From NCBI RefSeq assembly GCF_004791025.1, contig NZ_SRUO01000009.1, positions 176,165-240,164 on the forward strand: a stretch of 64,000 nucleotides of DNA, in the 5' to 3' direction. The notes under the pieces were generated by a model, which saw nothing but the letters and a program-made list of their open reading frames with translations, ran no database searches and was not told the origin of the DNA. The position numbers were made by a program, and so were the translations under genes. Of this stretch, positions 43,225-53,468 are shown one piece after another. This DNA is from Mesorhizobium sp. M4B.F.Ca.ET.203.01.1.1. Lineage in GTDB: Bacteria; Pseudomonadota; Alphaproteobacteria; Rhizobiales; Rhizobiaceae. Numbering within the stretch: position 1 is the stretch's first letter; each line of letters starts with the position of its first letter.

Positions 43225-44009
43225 TGCGCGCCGTCCATGTCAGCTATGCGACGCCGAACCTGTCGCAGGCCGGCAAGCTGCTGCTGAAGAGCGCGCGCCG
43301 CTTCGGCCTCGACAGTCATCTCTATACGCCGGACCACCCGGTGCTGGTCGACCTGGCGCGAAAATACCCATCGATCATGGCCGCGCCGCGCGGCGCCGGC
43401 TACTGGCTGTGGAAGCCCTTCATCACGCTGGACATGATGAACCGCGTGCCCGACGGCACGCCGGTCCTCTACAGCGACGCCGCACTGACCTTCATCGCCG
43501 ACCCCGCGCCTCTGATCGCGCTTTCCAGCCAGCACCCGGTATGCCTGTTCAAGATGGGCGGGCGGATGCTGCAGGGCGCCTGGACCAAGCGCGACTGCTT
43601 TGTCGAAATGGATGCCGACCGGGAGGAGTTCTGGTCGCTGCCGCAGCTATGGGCCGGCATGCAGCTCTACCGCGCCGGGCCGGAAGCGAGGGCTTTCCTC
43701 AAGCTGCTCACGACAGCCATGGCGAGCGAGGTTCGGCTGACCGACATGCCGAACATCCACGGCCTTCCCAACCTGCCCGGTTTTGTTGAGCATCGGCATG
43801 ATCAATCGGTGCTGACGACCCTTGCCAGGCAGCAGCGCGCCGCCATTTTTCGCAGCCCGTCGCAGGAGTGGCACGATCCATCGGCGCCAGCGAGCGAGAC
43901 GCCGTTCGGCCAAACGGTGTTTGTGCACCGCAGGCGAAACCTCCCCTATTTCAGGTGGGTTTACAGGCGCCTGCGCCAGAAATACACGGGCGGCCAAGGC
44001 TTCCTTTGA
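43224..44009 (+). CDS. Putative glycosyltransferase-like protein
   Basis: A 261-residue protein coupled to the GST gene. It resembles an uncharacterised GT-A-like group with the segments VHVSYATPNLSQAGKLLLKS, GAGYWLWKPFI and VLYSDAALTFI, where the YSD could serve as a metal-binding DxD-like site. A basic C-terminus follows (HRRRNLPYFRWVYRRLRQKY). No signal or membrane helix. The glycosyltransferase role is a weak inference from these motifs. Confidence 0.55.
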   Translation: MRAVHVSYATPNLSQAGKLLLKSARRFGLDSHLYTPDHPVLVDLARKYPSIMAAPRGAGYWLWKPFITLDMMNRVPDGTPVLYSDAALTFIADPAPLIALSSQHPVCLFKMGGRMLQGAWTKRDCFVEMDADREEFWSLPQLWAGMQLYRAGPEARAFLKLLTTAMASEVRLTDMPNIHGLPNLPGFVEHRHDQSVLTTLARQQRAAIFRSPSQEWHDPSAPASETPFGQTVFVHRRRNLPYFRWVYRRLRQKYTGGQGFL

Positions 44010-44073
44010 TCATGCCGGTCTCTCGCGAGGGCCCGGCGGCTCTCAAGCTTCTGCACCATGAGCCGAGTGCCGT

Positions 44074-44868
44074 TCAGTCAGGCAGATAGATTTCGGCTTT
44101 CATGAAGGTCTTCGCGCGGCCCGTGATCCGCACGCGGTCTCCGGCCAGCTCGCACAGCAGGTGGCCGCCGCGCTGCGAGCACTGGAAGGCCGACAGCTCC
44201 GTCTTGCCGAGCTTTTCGGACCAATAAGGTATCAGCGTCGCGTGGATGGAGCCGGTCACCGGATCTTCGGGAATGCCCGCGCCTGGCGCGAAGTAGCGGG
44301 ACACGAAATCATGGATCTCGCCGCGCGCGGTGACGACCACGCCGAGCGGGTGGAACGTCGCAATCCCGGATAGGTCCGGGACAAAGCAGCGCACGGCGGT
44401 CTCGTCGGCCAGTTCGACGAACAGGTTCTCGAAGTTGCGGAAGCTCGCAACCGGGCGCGCCGAAACGACGTCCTGAAGCGCGGATGCCAGCTCGGCGTCC
44501 ACGGGCTGCGGCGGAAAGCACGGCAGATCGAGCTGGTAGGCGCCGCCGCGCCTGGAAACCCCGAGCTCGCCCACCCGTGTGGCGAAGGCCATGTCGCCGG
44601 CGACATCGTGTTCCTGGGCCAGCACATGGGCGGTGGCCAGCGTGGCGTGGCCGCAGAAGTCGGCTTCATGGACCGGGGTGAACCAGCGCAAATCCCAGCC
44701 CTTGCCGTTCGGCCGCGCGAACGCGGTCTCGGCAAGGTTGTTTTCGTTGGCGATGGCCTGCATGACATGTTCCGGTAGCCAGTCCTCGAGGATGAGGACG
44801 GCGGCCGGATTGCCGTGGAAGGCCCGGTCGGCGAAGGCGTCGACCTGGTACATGGTCAGTGTCGTCAC
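44074..44868 (-). CDS. PhzF family isomerase
   Basis: A 264-residue protein of the PhzF/DapF-like fold. The N-terminal FADRAFHGNPAAVLILEDW and the catalytic glutamate E47 in NNLAETAF, with DFCGHATLA and EDPVTGSIHATL, are the family marks. Known members catalyse proton shifts in phenazine or other pathways; there is no phenazine cluster here, so function is open. Confidence 0.92.
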   Translation of the reverse strand: MTTLTMYQVDAFADRAFHGNPAAVLILEDWLPEHVMQAIANENNLAETAFARPNGKGWDLRWFTPVHEADFCGHATLATAHVLAQEHDVAGDMAFATRVGELGVSRRGGAYQLDLPCFPPQPVDAELASALQDVVSARPVASFRNFENLFVELADETAVRCFVPDLSGIATFHPLGVVVTARGEIHDFVSRYFAPGAGIPEDPVTGSIHATLIPYWSEKLGKTELSAFQCSQRGGHLLCELAGDRVRITGRAKTFMKAEIYLPD

Positions 44869-44904
44869 TTCGCGCTCCCGGGATGGCTAGCTTGACTGCG
44901 TGGC

Positions 44905-44920
44905 GACCTCAAGCGAGGTC
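44905..44920 (-). terminator. Hairpin overlapping the alaS stop
   Basis: GACCTC (44905-44910) pairs with GAGGTC (44915-44920) around an AAGC loop. The stop codon of alaS (44919-44921 on the reverse strand) overlaps it. No T run follows on the reverse strand, so termination is possible but weak. Confidence 0.35.
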
Positions 44921-47585
44921 ACGCCGCTTCCAGCGCCGCCTTCACCGCCGCGATCGCGTCCTCGGCCTTCGAGGCGTCGGGACCGCCGGCCTGGGCCATG
45001 TCGGGCCGGCCGCCACCACCCTGCCCGCCAAGCGCGGCGGACGCCACGCGCACCAGGTCGACGGCGCTGAAGCGGGTGGTCAGGTCGTCGGTGACGCCGA
45101 CGACGACACTTGCCTTGTTGTCCTCGCCGGCGCCGACGAAGACGACGACGCCGGAGCCGAGCGTCTTCTTGCCGGCATCGGCAAGCGGCTTCAGATCCTT
45201 CGGCGACACGCCGGAAACCGCCTTGCCGAGGAAGCCGACGCCGGCGATGGTCTCGTTCTCGGCCGGCACGCCGGCCGGCGAACGGTCGCCCAGCGCCAGC
45301 TTCTTGCGCGCTTCGCTAAGCTCCTTTTCGAGCTTCTTGCGCTCTTCGAGCAGTGTTTCGACACGCGCCGCCACATCGGCCGGCGCGATCTTCAGCGTCG
45401 AAGCGATCGCCTTCAGCCGCTTGTCCTGCTCGTCGAGATGCTTGCGCGCCGCCTCGCCGGTCAGCGCCTCGATGCGGCGCACGCCGGCGGCGACCGCGCT
45501 GTCCGACACGATGCGCACCAGGCCGATATCGCCGGTCGCCCGGACATGGGTGCCGCCGCAGAGCTCGACCGAATAGGGGCGGTTCGCCTTGGCGCCATGC
45601 AGGCCGGTGCCCATCGACACGACGCGCACCTCGTCGCCATATTTCTCGCCGAACAGCGCCATGGCGCCCTCGGCAATGGCGTCATCGACCGACATCAGGC
45701 GTGTCGACACCGGGCTGTTCTGCACGACGATCTCGTTCGCCATGCGCTCGACCTCCTCGAGCTCATCGGCCGAGATCGGCTTGTTGTGCGAGATGTCGAA
45801 GCGCAGGCGCTCGGGCGCGACCAGCGAGCCCTTCTGCGCGACATGGGTGCCCAGCACCTCGCGCAGCGCCTCGTGGATGAGGTGCGTCGCCGAATGGTTG
45901 GCGCGCAACCTGGAGCGGCGCGCATGGTCGACCTTGAGCTCGACCGCGGCGCTGGTCTTGACCGTGCCGCTCGCCACCCGGCCGAGATGCACGAACAGCC
46001 CGTCGGCCTTCTTTTGCGTGTCGGTGATCTCGATCGAGAAGCCCTCGCCCGAGATCACGCCGGTGTCGCCCATCTGGCCGCCGGACTCGCCATAGAAGGG
46101 CGTCTGGTTGACGACCACGGCAACCGTGTCACCCTGCGCGGCGCTGTCGACGGTCTTGCCGTCCTTGACCAGCGCCAGGACCAGACCTTCCGCCTGCTCG
46201 GTCTCGTAGCCGAGGAAATCGGTGGCGCCGGTGTTCTCGCGCACCGAGAACCACACCGTCTCGGTGGCCGCGTCGCCGGACCCAGCCCAGCTCTTGCGCG
46301 CCTCGGCCCGCTGCCGCTCCATCGCATCGGTGAACCCGGCCAGATCGACCGAGATGCTGCGCTGGCGCAGCGCATCCTGCGTCAGGTCGAGCGGGAAGCC
46401 GTATGTGTCGTAGAGCTTGAAGGCCGTCTCGCCATCCAGCATGTCGCCGGCGCCGAGCTTCTCGGTTGCCTCCGAGAGCAGCCCGAGGCCGCGTGCCAGC
46501 GTCTTGCGGAAGCGGGTCTCTTCCAGCTTCAGCGTTTCGGTGATCAGCGCCTCGCCGCGCCCCAGCTCCGGATAGGCCTGGGCCATCTCGCGCACCAGCG
46601 CCGGCACCAATTTCCACATCAGCGGCTCGCTGGCGCCGAGCAGCTGCGCATGGCGCATGGCGCGGCGCATGATACGGCGCAGCACATAGCCGCGGCCCTC
46701 ATTCGACGGCAGCACGCCGTCGGCCACCAGGAAGCAGGACGACCGCAGATGGTCGGCGATGACGCGGAACGATGCGACGGTGTCCGCATCCGGACCGCGC
46801 CCGAGCGCCGATGACGCGGCATCGATCAGATGGCGGAACAGGTCGGTCTCGAAGACGCTCTCCACCCCTTGCAGGATGGACGCCATGCGCTCGAGGCCCA
46901 TGCCGGTGTCGATCGACGGGCGCGGCAGGTCGATGCGCTCTTCCTTGGTCACCTGTTCATATTGCATGAACACCAGGTTCCAGAATTCCAGGAACCGGTC
47001 GCCGTCCTCTTCCGGGCTGCCGGGAGGGCCGCCCCAGATGTGTTCGCCGCGGTCGATGAAGATTTCCGAGCACGGCCCGCAGGGTCCGGTGTCGCCCATC
47101 GCCCAGAAATTGTCGGAGGTCGGGATGCGGATGATGCGGTCGTCGGTGAAGCCGGCGATCTTCTTCCAGTAGCCGGCCGCCTCGTCGTCGGTGTGATAGA
47201 CGGTGACCAGCAGCTTGTCCTTCTTCAGCCCGAACTCCCTGGTGATCAGGTTCCAGGCAAGCTCGATGGCGCGCTCCTTGAAGTAGTCGCCGAAGGAGAA
47301 ATTGCCGAGCATCTCGAAGAAGGTCAGGTGACGCGCGGTGTAGCCGACATTGTCGAGGTCGTTGTGCTTGCCGCCAGCGCGCACGCTCTTCTGGGCGGTG
47401 GTGGCGCGCGAATAGGACCGCTTCTCCAGGCCGGTGAAGACGTTCTTGAACTGCACCATGCCGGCGTTGGTGAACATCAGCGTCGGATCGTTGCGCGGCA
47501 CCAGCGGGCTCGACGCGACGACCTCGTGACCCTCCTTGCGGAAATAGTCGAGGAATGTCGACCGGATCTCGTTCACGCCACTCAT
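44919..47585 (-). CDS. alaS: Alanyl-tRNA synthetase
   Basis: An 888-residue class II synthetase. The start at 47585 is at MSGVNEIRSTFLDYFRKEGH. The class II core contains VPRNDPTLMFTNAGMVQFK. The editing domain has HSATHLIHEAL (HxxxH) and LCGGTHVRATGD (C-x-x-x-H). The C-terminal C-Ala domain ends at about residue 885. It charges tRNA-Ala and clears mischarged Ser and Gly. It lies downstream of recA, the usual bacterial order. Confidence 0.98.
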   Translation of the reverse strand: MSGVNEIRSTFLDYFRKEGHEVVASSPLVPRNDPTLMFTNAGMVQFKNVFTGLEKRSYSRATTAQKSVRAGGKHNDLDNVGYTARHLTFFEMLGNFSFGDYFKERAIELAWNLITREFGLKKDKLLVTVYHTDDEAAGYWKKIAGFTDDRIIRIPTSDNFWAMGDTGPCGPCSEIFIDRGEHIWGGPPGSPEEDGDRFLEFWNLVFMQYEQVTKEERIDLPRPSIDTGMGLERMASILQGVESVFETDLFRHLIDAASSALGRGPDADTVASFRVIADHLRSSCFLVADGVLPSNEGRGYVLRRIMRRAMRHAQLLGASEPLMWKLVPALVREMAQAYPELGRGEALITETLKLEETRFRKTLARGLGLLSEATEKLGAGDMLDGETAFKLYDTYGFPLDLTQDALRQRSISVDLAGFTDAMERQRAEARKSWAGSGDAATETVWFSVRENTGATDFLGYETEQAEGLVLALVKDGKTVDSAAQGDTVAVVVNQTPFYGESGGQMGDTGVISGEGFSIEITDTQKKADGLFVHLGRVASGTVKTSAAVELKVDHARRSRLRANHSATHLIHEALREVLGTHVAQKGSLVAPERLRFDISHNKPISADELEEVERMANEIVVQNSPVSTRLMSVDDAIAEGAMALFGEKYGDEVRVVSMGTGLHGAKANRPYSVELCGGTHVRATGDIGLVRIVSDSAVAAGVRRIEALTGEAARKHLDEQDKRLKAIASTLKIAPADVAARVETLLEERKKLEKELSEARKKLALGDRSPAGVPAENETIAGVGFLGKAVSGVSPKDLKPLADAGKKTLGSGVVVFVGAGEDNKASVVVGVTDDLTTRFSAVDLVRVASAALGGQGGGGRPDMAQAGGPDASKAEDAIAAVKAALEAA

Positions 47586-47734
47586 GGATGCTTGCCTTTT
47601 CGAGAGAACCGCCGGGGGTGCCGACGGCAAAATGGACATGGCCTTTTAGCGATCACGCCGCAGCCTGTCCAGAAACACGGAACTGGAGGAAAGTCCGGTT
47701 GTTGCCGGCTCTGGCTGGGCATCGCCCGAAACGC

Positions 47735-47759
47735 AAACCGCCGGCACAAGGCCGGCGGT
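47735..47759 (-). terminator. Hairpin between recA and alaS
   Basis: A ten-base stem, AACCGCCGGC / GCCGGCGGTT, with an ACAAG loop lies about 65 bases past the recA stop on the reverse strand. The following bases are TTTGCGTTTC, moderately T-rich. It probably ends the recA transcript. Confidence 0.65.
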
Positions 47760-47823
47760 TCGGGACGCAGTACTAAAGAACTCAATTACATAAGCAGATA
47801 TTAATAAACCGAGATTGTGTCAC

Positions 47824-48924
<1,101 letters not shown>

Positions 48925-48982
48925 GATACATCACCCCTTGGTCGTCAATGAAGGCCGGACAATCCGTGATCCCTGTCATTTT

Positions 48983-48997
48983 GTACCTTTTTTGTTC
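48983..48997 (-). promoter_or_regulatory. Candidate alphaproteobacterial LexA (SOS) box of recA
   Basis: The forward strand reads GTAC-N7-GTTC (GTACCTTTTTTGTTC). The rhizobial LexA consensus is GTTC-N7-GTTC, so it matches seven of eight bases. It lies about 60 bases upstream of the recA start and overlaps a likely promoter, as expected for LexA repression. Confidence 0.5.
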
Positions 48998-49206
48998 TCG
49001 TTTGGCAAGAGGCATCAAGTTGCTGAAAAACAATCAATATCTTGATCTGTTCTATTTATGTCCCACAACACACAGCGGGGGCGTCTTCCAATCGGCCATG
49101 CGGGATTCCATTGTCCGGCCGGCCCGAATCGCGGCGTTGATTGCGGGGCGGCGCGGAGAAACCTAGTGTGCGCGGCCGGACAATCAACAAAGGTATCGAC
49201 GCCACG

Positions 49207-50151
49207 ATGGTGAAGTCCCCCAACATCCTTGCCGTGGGCGGCGCCCATATCGACCGGCGGGGCCAGGTGTCAGGCCCTTACGTGCCGGCTGCCTCGAACC
49301 CCGGCACCATGCGCGAGGATGTCGGCGGCGGCGTCTTCAACGCGTTGCGCAGTTTGGTCAGGCGCGGTGTCTCGGCCTCGCTGCTGTCGATGCGCGGCGG
49401 CGACGCCGCGGCCGAGACTGTGTCGACGGCGATCGCGAGCGCCGGCATCGCCGACCTGTCGGCGGTGTTCCTCGACCGCACGACGCCGAGCTACACGGCG
49501 CTGATCGACCGCGACGGCGAGCTGATAGTCGGCTTTGCCGACATGGCGCTCTACGACCTCGCCTTCCCCAAGCAGATCCGCCGCGCCAAGGTGCGCGAGG
49601 CGATCGCTTCCGCCGATGCCCTCCTATGCGACGCGAACCTGCCGTCCGCGGCGCTGGAACGGCTGGTGGCGCAAGCCGCCGGCAAGCCGGTCTTCGCCAT
49701 CGCCATCTCGCCGGCCAAGGTGGTGCGGCTGATGCCGGTGCTGGGCAGCCTGGCCGTGCTGTTCATGAACCGGCGCGAGGCCGGCGCCCTCGCCGGCCTG
49801 GGCGACGATGCGAATGGCCACGATCTGGTCGGCGGGCTGCGGCGCGCCGGGCTCGGGAGCGGCGTGGTGACGGCGGGCGGCGCGCCGGTGCTCGGCTTCG
49901 ACGGCGAGGGCCTGTTCTCCATCGCCCCGCCCGCCCCGCGTAGGATCGCCGACGTCACCGGCGCCGGCGATGCGCTGACCGGCGCGACGGTCGCCGCTCT
50001 GCTCAATGGCCTGCCGCTGCGCGCGGCCCTGCGCGAAGGCATTGCCGCCTCCATCCTGGCCATCGAAAGCACCGAGGCGGTGCCCGCCTTCAGCGCCGCC
50101 AACTTCGCGCAAATGCTGGCCCTTGTGCCGGGGGCGCTGGAAGTGGCATGA
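49207..50151 (+). CDS. psuK: PfkB-type sugar kinase, probable pseudouridine kinase
   Basis: A 314-residue ribokinase-family kinase. The N-terminal AVGGAHIDRRGQVSGPY and C-terminal VTGAGDALTGATVAAL (the catalytic GAGD) are the family signatures. It is followed 40 bases later by psuG, so it most likely phosphorylates pseudouridine. AAAGGT precedes the ATG. It is divergent from recA. Confidence 0.85.
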   Translation: MVKSPNILAVGGAHIDRRGQVSGPYVPAASNPGTMREDVGGGVFNALRSLVRRGVSASLLSMRGGDAAAETVSTAIASAGIADLSAVFLDRTTPSYTALIDRDGELIVGFADMALYDLAFPKQIRRAKVREAIASADALLCDANLPSAALERLVAQAAGKPVFAIAISPAKVVRLMPVLGSLAVLFMNRREAGALAGLGDDANGHDLVGGLRRAGLGSGVVTAGGAPVLGFDGEGLFSIAPPAPRRIADVTGAGDALTGATVAALLNGLPLRAALREGIAASILAIESTEAVPAFSAANFAQMLALVPGALEVA

Positions 50152-50191
50152 GGGCGGCCGGAGCGCCGCGCGCCCCGGATTGGAGACCATC

Positions 50192-51109
<918 letters not shown>

Positions 51110-51112
51110 CGT

Positions 51113-51436
51113 CTACTTGCCCGCCCGCAGCCCCGCCTCATAGGCGCGGCGCGCCCAGACCGCCATCTCGTCGGGGTCGTCGAAGGCGCTGTCGGGAACA
51201 CTCCAATAGGGCATCGCAACCAGCTTGCCATGCCTGGAGCCGGTGTAGGTCCACTGCTGGCAGCCGGCGGCCTCGAAATCGGCCACGCTTTGCTCGTCGG
51301 CCTTCAGCTTCAGCTCGCCGCGCAGCACGATGGCGACGATGACGCCGTCGCAATAGATGCCCTTGCCGCCGAACAGTTTTCTGATGCTGATCGGGCCGAG
51401 GCTCTCGAACAACTCCTCTATGCGTTCATTGTCCAT
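51113..51436 (-). CDS. TfoX/Sxy N-terminal domain protein
   Basis: A 107-residue protein matching the TfoX_N domain: MDNERIEELFESLGPISIRKLFGGKGIYCDGV, then IVLRGELKLKADE and KLVAMPYWSVPD. TfoX/Sxy regulates competence in gammaproteobacteria; standalone N-domain proteins in rhizobia have unknown roles. Its stop is 3 bases from the psuG stop (convergent). Confidence 0.88.
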   Translation of the reverse strand: MDNERIEELFESLGPISIRKLFGGKGIYCDGVIVAIVLRGELKLKADEQSVADFEAAGCQQWTYTGSRHGKLVAMPYWSVPDSAFDDPDEMAVWARRAYEAGLRAGK

Positions 51437-51524
51437 GCTGCGATCATGGCATCGCGGCCTGATCCTGTCATCGCCGCAACCAAAACCATGCTGACAAGTT
51501 GAGGACCAGCCACGGGAGTTTGCC

Positions 51525-52018
51525 ATGCCGCTGCTGCTGAAAGGATCCTGCCGGTGCAATGCCGTCCGCTTCGAAGTGGAAAGCCACACGCCGGTACCGT
51601 TCATGCTCTGCTACTGCTCGATCTGCCGCAAGCAGCAGGGCGGCGGCGGTTTCGCCATCAATCTCGGCGCCGACTACGAGACGCTGAACATCAGGGGCAA
51701 GCGCAGCCTCGGCGTCTACCAGGCCGAGATCGAAACGAGCATCCGCATTGCGAGATTTCTACCGGCGAGCGCAATTTCTGCCGCAAATGCGGTTCGGCGC
51801 TCTGGCTCTACGACCCGACCTGGCCGGATCTGGTGCATCCCTTCGCCTCGGCGATCGACAGCGAGCTGCCGATGCCGCCGGAAAAGGTGCATCTGATGCT
51901 GAAATACAAGGCGAGCTGGGTCGAGCCGGTGGTCGGCAGGAAAGACAAGGTGTTCGACGTCTATCCCGAAGAATCGATAGCCGATTGGCACAAGCGCACG
52001 GGCATGTGGGTGGATTAG
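51525..52018 (+). pseudogene. GFA (glutathione-dependent formaldehyde-activating) family gene with an apparent -1 frameshift
   Basis: The first frame encodes MPLLLKGSCRCNAVRFEVES ... SICRKQQGGG ... LGVYQAEIE and then degenerates. The second frame carries the family's continuation, HCEISTGERNFCRKCGSALW, to the stop at 52018. The switch is at about 51744; restoring one C in CGCAT (51744-51748, to CGCCAT) joins the two frames into about 164 residues. The zinc-binding CxC and CxxC motifs are split between the frames. Decay or sequence error both fit. Confidence 0.8.
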
Positions 52019-52051
52019 GAAGAGGCATTGCCTATCCGACAGGAGGCAACA

Positions 52052-52510
52052 ATGAACCTGACTACGCACAAGAAATTCAAAGGCGACCGGCTGATGCCGT
52101 GGGGCAAGGGCACCGTCGTCACCGACGCCAAAGGCTATGTGTTTCTGTGCGGCAACACGGCCACGGTCGACGACTACGATCCGTCGAAACACCAGGGAGG
52201 CGCCATTGGCGACCCTGCCGCGCAGTGGCGCGCAATCCTCGCCAACATCAAGTCCGATCTGGAGGAACTGGGCAGTTCGCTCGACCACCTGGTCAAGGTG
52301 ACGTTTTACGTCAAGGGGCCGTTTCCGACCGGCGGCGTCCTCAGCTCACCCAATTTCCGCATGGACGTGATGGACGAATTTTTCGCCGAACATTGCCCTA
52401 AGCACTGCAGCTACAACAACCCGCCGCCATCGGAGGTGATCGGCGTTGTCGCGCTGGCACAACCTGACCTGGTCATCGAGCTTGTTGTCGTCGCCGCGCT
52501 GCCGGACTGA
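52052..52510 (+). CDS. RidA-like (YjgF) family protein
   Basis: A 152-residue RidA-fold protein starting MNLTTHKKFKGDRLMPWGKG. It shows VFLCGNTATVDDYDPSK, RAILANIKSDLEELGSSLDHLVKVTFYVKGPFP and VIELVVVAAL. Compared with canonical RidA it has an insertion and lacks the catalytic Arg position; it may not be an imine deaminase. GGAGGCAACA precedes the ATG. A gap of about 33 bases follows the GFA gene. Confidence 0.85.
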   Translation: MNLTTHKKFKGDRLMPWGKGTVVTDAKGYVFLCGNTATVDDYDPSKHQGGAIGDPAAQWRAILANIKSDLEELGSSLDHLVKVTFYVKGPFPTGGVLSSPNFRMDVMDEFFAEHCPKHCSYNNPPPSEVIGVVALAQPDLVIELVVVAALPD

Positions 52511-52524
52511 GCACGGCAGGCCGA

Positions 52525-52905
52525 TCAGGCCGAAGAGCGCGCTTCGGCCAGCGCTTTCAGATCGGCAGGCTTCAGCTCGACGGATTCGCCGCAGCCGCAG
52601 GCCGAGCTCTGGTTCGGGTTCTTGAAGGTGAAGCCGGTGCGCAGCGTCGTCTGCTCGAAATCCATCTCGGTGCCGAACAGGAAGAGCGCTGCTTCCGGCG
52701 CGACATAGACATGGGCGCCGTCGCGCTCGATATGATCGTCCTTGGTGTTGGGCTCGGTCACCAGGTCGACCGTGTATTCCATGCCGGCGCAGCCGCCCTT
52801 CTTGATGCCGAGGCGGATGCCGTGCGCGTTGTCACGCGTGGCGACGATCTCGCGCACCCGGTCGGCGGCCTTTTCGGTCATCGTGATGACGGCGAAGCGT
52901 CCCAT
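52525..52905 (-). CDS. sufA: Fe-S cluster carrier SufA (HesB/IscA family)
   Basis: A 126-residue A-type carrier. The three cluster-ligand cysteines are C39 (GGCAGMEY), C103 and C105 (SACGCGESVE). The start at 52905 follows GGAG. SufA receives Fe-S clusters from SufBCD and hands them on. It is the last gene of the suf operon, about 165 bases past sufT, with a 48-bp palindrome between. Confidence 0.95.
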   Translation of the reverse strand: MGRFAVITMTEKAADRVREIVATRDNAHGIRLGIKKGGCAGMEYTVDLVTEPNTKDDHIERDGAHVYVAPEAALFLFGTEMDFEQTTLRTGFTFKNPNQSSACGCGESVELKPADLKALAEARSSA

Positions 52906-53014
52906 GTCATTCTCCACGTTCGCGCGGGTTCAAGGCCCGCGGAATGAGTCTGCCCTTAAGATGGTGAACTTTCGCCTTCGCTGCAAGTCATCCAATCTTT
53001 TCAAGCCGATGCCA

Positions 53015-53062
53015 GAGCAATTCCAGGAAAAGTGCGTAGCGGTTTTCCGTCCGGAATTGCGT
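53015..53062. repeat. 48-bp imperfect palindrome, copy 2
   Basis: Identical over 48 bases to the copy at 2573-2620, with the inverted ends GCAATTCC / GGAATTGC. It lies between sufT and sufA, inside a gap of about 165 bases in an otherwise tightly packed operon, so a hairpin here could affect sufA expression. Confidence 0.85.
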
Positions 53063-53070
53063 CAACACAT

Positions 53071-53463
53071 CTAGTACCAGCCGACCGCGACCTGCGCCTC
53101 TTCCGACATGCGGTCGGGCGTCCATGGCGGATCGAAGACCATGCTTACCTCGACGCCGGAGACACCTTCCACAGCGCCGACGGCGTTCTCGACCCAGCCC
53201 GGCATCTCGCCTGCCACCGGGCAGCCCGGCGCGGTCAGGGTCATGTCGATCTTGACCGAGCGGTCGTCCTCGATGTCGATCTTGTAGACGAGGCCGAGCT
53301 CGTAGATGTCGGCGGGGATTTCCGGGTCGTAGACTGTCTTCAGCGCCGAGACGATATCGTCGGTCAGCCGCGCCAGCTCATCGGCGGGAATCGTCGAAGC
53401 CGAAACCACGCCGTTCGCGGCCGTATCCGGAGCTGTCTCTGCGGTGGTGCTGGCATCTTCCAT
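53071..53463 (-). CDS. sufT: SUF system protein SufT (MIP18/DUF59 family)
   Basis: A 130-residue protein. The N-terminus is a low-complexity Ala/Thr tail, and residues about 30-125 are the DUF59 domain: VYDPEIPADIYELGLVYKIDIED, TLTAPGCPVAGEMPGWV and VSMVFDPPWTPDRMSEEA. The cysteine in APGCPV is the conserved one. SufT takes part in Fe-S maturation or transfer. It overlaps the end of the sufS neighbour by no more than a few bases' spacing, in the usual suf order. Confidence 0.92.
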   Translation of the reverse strand: MEDASTTAETAPDTAANGVVSASTIPADELARLTDDIVSALKTVYDPEIPADIYELGLVYKIDIEDDRSVKIDMTLTAPGCPVAGEMPGWVENAVGAVEGVSGVEVSMVFDPPWTPDRMSEEAQVAVGWY

Positions 53464-53468
53464 GGTCG

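Noticed and set aside
44859..46814. 651-codon forward frame over alaS
   Set aside because: Antisense shadow caused by high GC; alaS motifs prove the reverse strand is coding.
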